From Oscillospiraceae bacterium (GTDB lineage Bacteria; Bacillota; Clostridia; Oscillospirales; Ruminococcaceae), in NCBI GenBank assembly GCA_028694405.1, contig JAQUTM010000085.1, forward strand, positions 1 through 8,907: a stretch of 8,907 nt of DNA. The letters run 5' to 3'. Both the position numbers and the translations under genes were made by a program. The notes under the pieces were generated by a model. That model was not told where the DNA came from. It ran no database searches and worked only from the letters and a program-made list of their open reading frames with translations. This document shows, piece after piece, positions 6,419 to 8,907 of this stretch (position 1 is the stretch's first letter; the number at the start of each line of letters is the position of its first letter).

Positions 6419-8485
6419 TTGAAACGGTTTAACTCTTTATTCAACAATGTGGTGGCAGTTTTTATTGTCGCTGTAATATTATTGCTGATTATCCCGCTGC
6501 CGTCAGCACTATTGGACTTTATGTTCATTTTGAACCTGTCCTTAAGCTTTGTAATTCTGCTTACTTCTATGTACATTACAGAGCCGTTGGAGTTCAGCAT
6601 TTTTCCCTCTATTTTGCTTATTACTACCGTACTGCGCATGGCGCTTACCATTTCGTCTACGCGCCTTATTTTAACCAACAACGGCAACGCCGGTAAGGTT
6701 ATCGAAACCTTTGGTGAGTTTGTTATTCAGGGCAATGTGGTTATCGGTCTTGTAATTTTCCTCATTTTGGTTATTGTGCAGTTTATGGTTATCAATAAGG
6801 GCTCCGAGCGTGTGGCAGAGGTTGCCGCCCGTTTTACCTTGGACGCCATGCCCGGTAAACAAATGGCTATTGATGCCGATTTAAACTCCGGCTTAATTGA
6901 CGAGGCAACAGCTCGTGCGCGCCGCATTAAAATTCAGCGCGAGTCTGACTTTTTTGGCAGCATGGACGGTGCCACTAAGTTTGTTAAGGGCGATGCCATC
7001 GTTTCAATTATTGTTACCCTAATCAACCTCATAGGCGGTTTGATTATGGGCTTTATGAACAACGTAGGTTCCTTTGGCGAGATTATGCAAATTTACTCCA
7101 CTGCAACTGTGGGTGACGGCTTAATGTCGCAAATTCCGGCGTTGCTTATCAGTATGGCAACGGGTATGATTGTTACCCGCAGCGCCAGCGAGGGCAACCT
7201 AAACAGCGAGGTCAGCAAGCAGTTTTTGTCACAGCCACTGGTACTTATTATTTCCGGCGGCGTTATGATAAGCTTAATATTTATCGGCTTTCCGCCTATA
7301 CAGGTGCTTGTTTTGGCCACCATTTTAATTTCTACAGGCGTGCTTTTGCTGCGCAAGCAAAAAGAGGCGCTGGCACTGGCACAAGAGCCGGTAATGCCCC
7401 CAACCGAGGAGGTTGCAAGCGAGGCTTCCTTTTACAAAAATATTGACAACGTGTATGGTCTGCTAAATGTAGAGCAGGTAGAGATGGAGTTTGGCTACAG
7501 CCTAATACCGCTGGTAGACGAGGCAAGCGGCGGCAGCTTTATTGACCGCGTGGTTATGTTTCGTAAACAGTTTGCACTGGAAATGGGTATGGTTATCCCC
7601 TCGGTGCGTTTAAAGGACAGCGGCCAGCTAAACCCCAACCAGTACTGCATTAAATTTAAAGGCGAGCAGGTGGCCTTGGGTGACGTGCTGATGGACCATT
7701 TTCTTGCCCTTGCACCCGACAGCAGTGCCGAAATAATAGACGGCATTGATACCATAGAACCCGCATTTGGCATACCTGCCAAATGGATAAGCGCTGATAA
7801 AAAGAGCAAGGCGGAAATGGCAGGGTACACCTTGATTGACCCAACATCTGTTATTATTACACACCTGTCAGAGGTTATTCGCCAACATGCACATGAGCTG
7901 TTAAACCGCCAAGAGGTAAATAATATCTTGGCCAATATGCGCAAAACAAACGAGGCCATTGTCAACGATATTATCCCCGGCGTAATTACCATTGCCGAGC
8001 TGCAAAAGGTGCTTTGCAACCTGCTGCGAGAGGGAATACCCATACGCGATATGGAGACTATTTTGGAGGTTTTGGGCGATTACGGCGCTGCCATTAAAGA
8101 TTCTGACATGCTTACCGAGTATGTGCGCCAAGCCTTAAAACGTGCCATTTCACACCGTTTTGCCGAGGCAGGCCAGTTAAAGGTTATCACGCTGGACGCT
8201 CAAATTGAAAACACCATAATGGGCGCTGTTAAAAAGATGGAAAACGGCTCTTATTTGGCGCTTGACCCCCAAACCATACAAAGCATTATGTCTGCAAGCA
8301 GCGTACAGATTGACAAGGTAAAAGAGCTTGTGCAAAGCACCATTATACTAACCTCGCCCATTGTACGCATGTACTATAAAAAGCTGATTGACCAGTTTTT
8401 TCCGGGTATTGTGGTACTATCCTTTAGCGAGATAGACAACACCATACAGATACAGGCACTTGGCAATATAACCATTGCCTCCTAA
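6419..8485 (+). CDS. flhA: Flagellar type III export platform protein FlhA
   Basis: FlhA forms the nonameric export platform that couples the proton motive force to export and docks substrates and chaperones. The protein has 688 residues. The N-terminal membrane half (about 1-315) includes LNLSLSFVILLTSMYITEPL and FPSILLITTVLRMALTISST. The FHIPEP-family loop runs from RFTLDAMPGKQMAIDAD at residue 138. The conserved KGDAI has D192, which matches the Asp of Salmonella FlhA linked to proton-driven export. A linker at about 320-340 leads to the cytoplasmic substrate-docking domain (about 340-688). The start is TTG 6419, immediately after the flhB TAG, with GAAGGA (6403-6408) 10 bases ahead inside flhB, so translation is probably coupled to flhB. 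No later ATG would keep the first membrane helix intact. All family blocks look intact. Confidence 0.96.
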   Translation: MKRFNSLFNNVVAVFIVAVILLLIIPLPSALLDFMFILNLSLSFVILLTSMYITEPLEFSIFPSILLITTVLRMALTISSTRLILTNNGNAGKVIETFGEFVIQGNVVIGLVIFLILVIVQFMVINKGSERVAEVAARFTLDAMPGKQMAIDADLNSGLIDEATARARRIKIQRESDFFGSMDGATKFVKGDAIVSIIVTLINLIGGLIMGFMNNVGSFGEIMQIYSTATVGDGLMSQIPALLISMATGMIVTRSASEGNLNSEVSKQFLSQPLVLIISGGVMISLIFIGFPPIQVLVLATILISTGVLLLRKQKEALALAQEPVMPPTEEVASEASFYKNIDNVYGLLNVEQVEMEFGYSLIPLVDEASGGSFIDRVVMFRKQFALEMGMVIPSVRLKDSGQLNPNQYCIKFKGEQVALGDVLMDHFLALAPDSSAEIIDGIDTIEPAFGIPAKWISADKKSKAEMAGYTLIDPTSVIITHLSEVIRQHAHELLNRQEVNNILANMRKTNEAIVNDIIPGVITIAELQKVLCNLLREGIPIRDMETILEVLGDYGAAIKDSDMLTEYVRQALKRAISHRFAEAGQLKVITLDAQIENTIMGAVKKMENGSYLALDPQTIQSIMSASSVQIDKVKELVQSTIILTSPIVRMYYKKLIDQFFPGIVVLSFSEIDNTIQIQALGNITIAS

Positions 8486-8524
8486 CCCTACCCGCAAAAT
8501 TTAGGGCAAAAGGAGTGAAACAGT

Positions 8525-8907
8525 ATGCTGACAGAGGAGATGCAAAAACAAGCGCAACAGCTGTTGCAGGTTTATTACAGCGCTCCTACCGTAAATTTAA
8601 GAAACGATTTGGTTATGCTTTACAGCTACATACCAAAAACCGTTGCGGCACAAATGCGCGGTGTAACCTCCTCTTATGCTCAACTGGAGGACATTGTAAA
8701 TCAGGGTGTAATTACCTTGATTGACTGCATTGAAAAGTTTGACCCCACAAAAGGGGTTAAGTTTGAATCCTATGCCTTTATGCGCGTTAAGTGTGCAAAC
8801 ATAGATTTTATCCGCAAACAGGACTGGCTGCCGCGCCGTGTGCGCAAAACCGCAAAGGACGTTACACTTGCCCATGACGAGCTGTCTAACAAGCTGATGC
8901 GCGAGCC
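8525..8907 (+). CDS. fliA: Sigma-28 family flagellar sigma factor (FliA/SigD), 5' part
   Basis: This frame starts at ATG 8525, 9 bases after AGGAG (8511-8515), and stays open to the window edge, giving 127 residues of a protein usually about 240-260 aa. Sigma-28 directs RNA polymerase to late flagellar and chemotaxis promoters. Region 2 is clear: LEDIVNQGVITLIDCIEKFD (54-73), GVKFESYAFMRV (77-88) and IDFIRKQDWLPRRVRKTAK (93-111), the QDW-P-R-VRK junction being typical of the FliA/SigD group. D94, R97 and R104 align with Escherichia FliA D81, R84 and R91, which I recall as -10 element contacts. The helix usually reading RIRGAxxDELR is here RVKCANIDFIR, an unusual set of changes. No anti-sigma gene is visible. 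The name sigD is equally suitable. Confidence 0.9.
   Translation, partial: MLTEEMQKQAQQLLQVYYSAPTVNLRNDLVMLYSYIPKTVAAQMRGVTSSYAQLEDIVNQGVITLIDCIEKFDPTKGVKFESYAFMRVKCANIDFIRKQDWLPRRVRKTAKDVTLAHDELSNKLMRE

Noticed and set aside
8486..8512. A possible hairpin between flhA and the sigma gene (ccctA ... tAGGG)
   Set aside because: The stem is only about five base pairs and no T-run follows, so it is not a credible terminator.
8515..8724. A 69-codon plus-strand frame at the start of the sigma gene
   Set aside because: It is in a different frame from the clear sigma-28 sequence starting at ATG 8525 and has no recognisable features.

Overview
The window is an uninterrupted stretch of a large flagellar/chemotaxis (fla/che-type) operon. 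All genes are on the + strand and tightly packed; no gap exceeds about 60 bases. The order switch proteins (fliM, fliY) - cheY - fliO - fliP - fliQ - fliR - flhB - flhA - sigma-28 is the Firmicutes arrangement. A CheC-FliN fusion (FliY) in place of a short FliN also points to Firmicutes. Strong AGGAG-type ribosome binding sites, several GTG/TTG starts and intermediate base composition suggest a clostridial anaerobe. I cannot name genus or species.

Layout: bases 1-229 are the 3' end of an unidentified gene with an acidic Gln/Ser-rich tail, in the place where fliL or motB usually lies. Bases 266-2596 encode the rotor switch proteins FliM and FliY. FliY carries two intact CheC-type phosphatase sites and a linker built from a 21-bp tandem repeat. 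Bases 2621-2986 encode CheY. Bases 3020-8485 encode the membrane part of the flagellar type III export apparatus: FliO, FliP, FliQ, FliR, FlhB and FlhA. Bases 8525-8907 are the 5' part of a sigma-28 (FliA/SigD) gene that runs off the window.

How they fit together: FliP, FliQ and FliR form the export gate, with FliO helping FliP assembly. FlhB switches substrate class after self-cleavage at NPTH, and FlhA is the energised export platform. FliM and FliY form the C-ring that reads CheY-P, and FliY probably also dephosphorylates CheY-P. Sigma-28 would drive late flagellar and chemotaxis genes once the hook-basal body is built.

Most of this is ordinary flagellar biology, and I see no unknown system, mobile element, RNA gene, CRISPR array or convincing terminator. 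The points worth a second look are an apparent one-base frameshift in fliO at a six-T run, the in-frame minisatellite in fliY, the loss of the N-terminal CheY-docking peptide from FliY, the direct flhA-to-sigma-28 junction without flhF/flhG or che genes, and an altered helix in sigma region 2.4.
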